64,000 nucleotides of DNA from Macrobrachium rosenbergii. Its lineage: Eukaryota; Arthropoda; Malacostraca; Decapoda; Palaemonidae. This document shows positions 61,374 through 64,000 of this stretch, one piece after another. Location: contig NC_089795.1 in the NCBI RefSeq assembly GCF_040412425.1, forward strand, positions 82,083,663 through 82,147,662, given 5' to 3'. The position numbers were made by a program, and so were the translations under genes. The notes under the pieces are model-generated. The model did not search any database. It was not told the DNA's origin and worked only from the letters and a program-made list of their open reading frames with translations. The stretch's first letter is position 1. Every line of letters begins with the position of its first letter.

Positions 61374-61521
61374 CATTTTAATTTTGTAGGTTGATAACGA
61401 GTGAGAGTACTGCTTGAGACATGTCCCAATAAAGTTGTGTAAAATGCTGTTCGGGGTTTTGGCCTTGGTGTCCTTACTGATATGCAGATGGCGCCTCCCT
61501 GCTGGTGTATCCATTGCTATA

Positions 61522-61895
<374 letters not shown>

Positions 61896-61925
61896 TGTAT
61901 ATAAATCACGGTGTGATAAAAATTC

Positions 61926-61952
61926 ATATATATATATATATATGTATATATA

Positions 61953-62003
<51 letters not shown>
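61926..62003. repeat. (TA)n microsatellite
   Basis: A TA run with a few interruptions, following the palindromic element. Confidence 0.95.
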
Positions 62004-62010
<7 letters not shown>

Positions 62011-62391
62011 CATACGTATACATGTATATATGTATATATATAAAGCAGTTTCCCCAATGGGGGGAGATGGGTCGGGGTCTCAAGAAACAACACAAGGCAG
62101 AAATCTTTGCCACGCTCTTAATTTCATCGCTGAATCGGGAATGAACGCCAGTGCAGAAAAGTTCCTCAACATTAGTAAATTAGTAACTTGATACCCTTTA
62201 CGAAGACGCCTCAGCACAGCGCCAATTCATCTATAATATATTGCGTTCACGCTCAAGCTTCCTGGATATTAAAGTTAGGGTGACTCGGCGTACACAACTT
62301 TCTTTTTTTTTTTTTTTTTTTTGTATGCATCGTCTGACACAAAAATATTACATCACTGCGAAACAGGTGTAAAGCAGACATGATACCAACG

Positions 62392-62399
62392 TGACGTCA
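62392..62399. promoter_or_regulatory. Full palindromic CRE motif TGACGTCA
   Basis: An exact CREB/ATF octamer. Another lies at 62981-62988. No gene start is identified nearby. Confidence 0.3.
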
Positions 62400-62980
62400 C
62401 AGTAGTAGAGGCTCCCAACAGGGAAAGCCTATATTTTTTCTCCTTTGGAAAATAATTCAAAACCATATACTCTGGAGGTATCCCAGAAGTACGAATAACA
62501 AAATGAAGATCGTCCATGCTCTTTTATAGACAGACAATTGATAATGTCAATAAAACGCAAGAGTAATCTTTAGTTACACATAGTAGAATTTCATTTTTGT
62601 TAGAAACACGTCTATAATGGCAATAATAGACTCATTTTGCATCAAGATTTAATAACTACATAGTAGACTTTTATAGACTTGAAGCAGATTCTAAGAAGGA
62701 ACACAGAAGATGTGAATAAAATCATGTAGAAAATTCATCACAACTAAGCGTGTGGCAAATCGCTGGATTGATAACTAAAGGGATTTTGAGAGTGGGGAGA
62801 GAGAGAGGAAAAACTGTACGAGATTAAGAAGCCACAGGAGTTATTGAGGATTCTTTCTGAGTACACTCCTCTGACAGCAATTCGAAAGTGAGCAACAGAG
62901 ATGAAATTCACCCGACATATTCAGTGCTTGAAAGTCTTGAATGCAAGCTGCTGGGCTGGTCTGTCACCGACCCGCAAAAG

Positions 62981-62988
62981 TGACGTCA
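62981..62988. promoter_or_regulatory. Full palindromic CRE motif TGACGTCA
   Basis: An exact octamer ~590 bp from the one at 62392. It may be chance or part of an unrecognised promoter. Confidence 0.3.
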
Positions 62989-63177
62989 CGGACTCCTTAA
63001 TAAGTAATTTTGCATAAATCCATCTTTTGTGTAAATACTGAATGCTGAGAATCGTGGAGCGAAAGATAATTTTACGAATGAGAAGGTTACTGTGACAGGT
63101 GGTGTGATGCGAATGGAACATAGACCGAGATCTCGAAGACGTAGATAGCTGGCATATAGGTAAATGGATGGATCAAT

Positions 63178-63540
63178 GTTTTGAGATGGTTTGGTCACGT
63201 GGAAAGAATGGAGCATTATGGGTTAGTCAAAAGAGTGCATAATTCGAAAGTGTTTGAAGGAGGAAGACACCGGAAATGCTGGATAGATGATGTGAAAGAG
63301 ATATTGGAAAGGAAGGGTCTTTGCATCCTGCTTGACAGATAGAGGTGAGTGGTGCATTGCTGGTAGGTGGGTTTGATTCCCTGATGAGATGCCGGCTATG
63401 TTGGTATGTAAAAGGCTAATAAATGGGACTTTTCTACCCAGGGGATTCATCCACGATTCAGGAGTCAAAGCATGAATGTAGCTGTGACTTATGAGTTGAT
63501 TTTATTTCTGGAACCATCCTCCATCAGGGGAAGCAGTTTA
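63178..63540 (+). mobile_element. LINE 3' end with (TA)n tail
   Basis: The plus strand reads VLRWFGHVERMEHYGLVKRV, then GGRHRKCWIDDVKEILERKG and LCILLDR up to TAG at 63340-63342. RWFGHVxRM followed by RKCWxDxVKE is the classic C-terminal tail of RTE/CR1-like LINE polymerases. A ~195-bp 3' UTR (TTTCTGGAACCATCCTCCAT near its end) runs straight into the TA run. The 5' part is missing. Confidence 0.75.
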
Positions 63541-63571
63541 TATATATATTATGTATACATATGTATGTATG

Positions 63572-63648
<77 letters not shown>
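63537..63648. repeat. (TA)n microsatellite, tail of the LINE fragment
   Basis: A TA run with few interruptions, starting at the end of the LINE 3' UTR. Confidence 0.95.
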
Positions 63649-63650
<2 letters not shown>

Positions 63651-64000
63651 CATGCATGTTTGTAGGTATGTATATATATGTGTGTTTGTCTATCTTTATG
63701 TGTGCGTAAAAGCACAGACTTTCCATTCAGCTCCATAAATCTCAGAGGTTAAAAACAATAGCCGTCTAGTCCAGAACGCAAGTTACAAAATCATAACTCT
63801 CGAGTATTATTAAGGGGCGACGTCTTACACAGTGGTTAATCGCTCGAGTTTCATGCTGCAACAATTAGTCAGATGCGAGATGTCGCTTCGAGACGTTTCT
63901 GGCACCTGCTTCCAACCCCTTCTCTCTTCCCCTCTTTCTTTCTGATTAATGATCTACGTAGATCATTTCTCCCCCTTTTTATTTGTGCCTTTTGAAGAAT

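Overview
This window looks like nuclear DNA from a decapod crustacean, probably a shrimp, crayfish or crab. It is AT-rich and crowded with (TA)n, (TC)n, (TG)n and (TTA)n microsatellites. It carries repeat families that I recognise as decapod-typical, and two intron-split animal genes with GT-AG introns. The organism is inferred from style and repeat content; no species can be named.

Layout. 1-1936: a Penelope-like retroelement remnant folded into a long inverted repeat. 2000-9500: intergenic, with microsatellites, a SINE-like repeat and a diverged ~207-bp tandem duplication. 9507-23303 (+): a ten-exon class II CPD photolyase gene. Its introns hold a LINE reverse transcriptase scrap, decapod SINE-like copies, a MITE with internal repeats and an antisense retroelement gag-like ORF. 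23304-31067: intergenic, AT-rich, with one unexplained exon-like or retrocopy-like segment near 28.2 kb. 31068-47389 (+): a four-exon FAM136A gene of only 140 codons spread over 16 kb, with repeats in its introns. 47390-64000: a long AT-rich 3' flank, then mostly repeats: a DIRS-like reverse transcriptase ruin (51.9-52.3 kb), SINE copies (58.9-59.7 kb), two palindromic elements (61.1-61.9 kb) and a LINE 3' end (63.2-63.5 kb).

The two host genes are functionally unrelated: photolyase repairs UV-induced cyclobutane dimers with light, and FAM136A is a small twin-CX3C mitochondrial protein. The most consequential observation is that photolyase exon 6 lacks one base in an A run within a conserved Trp-Ala-Lys-Pro-Gly-Thr stretch. 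Every other exon joins in phase and the exon sum becomes divisible by three once that base is counted, so a sequencing or assembly error, or a recent null allele, is more likely than an old pseudogene.

I saw no CRISPR arrays, bacterial-type operons, rRNA or convincing functional tRNA genes. I did not find a clearly new biological system. The less ordinary items are a phase-compatible possible cassette exon in FAM136A, a palindrome built around a tRNA-like core, MITEs with expanded internal minisatellites, and a ~53-bp motif present in three places.
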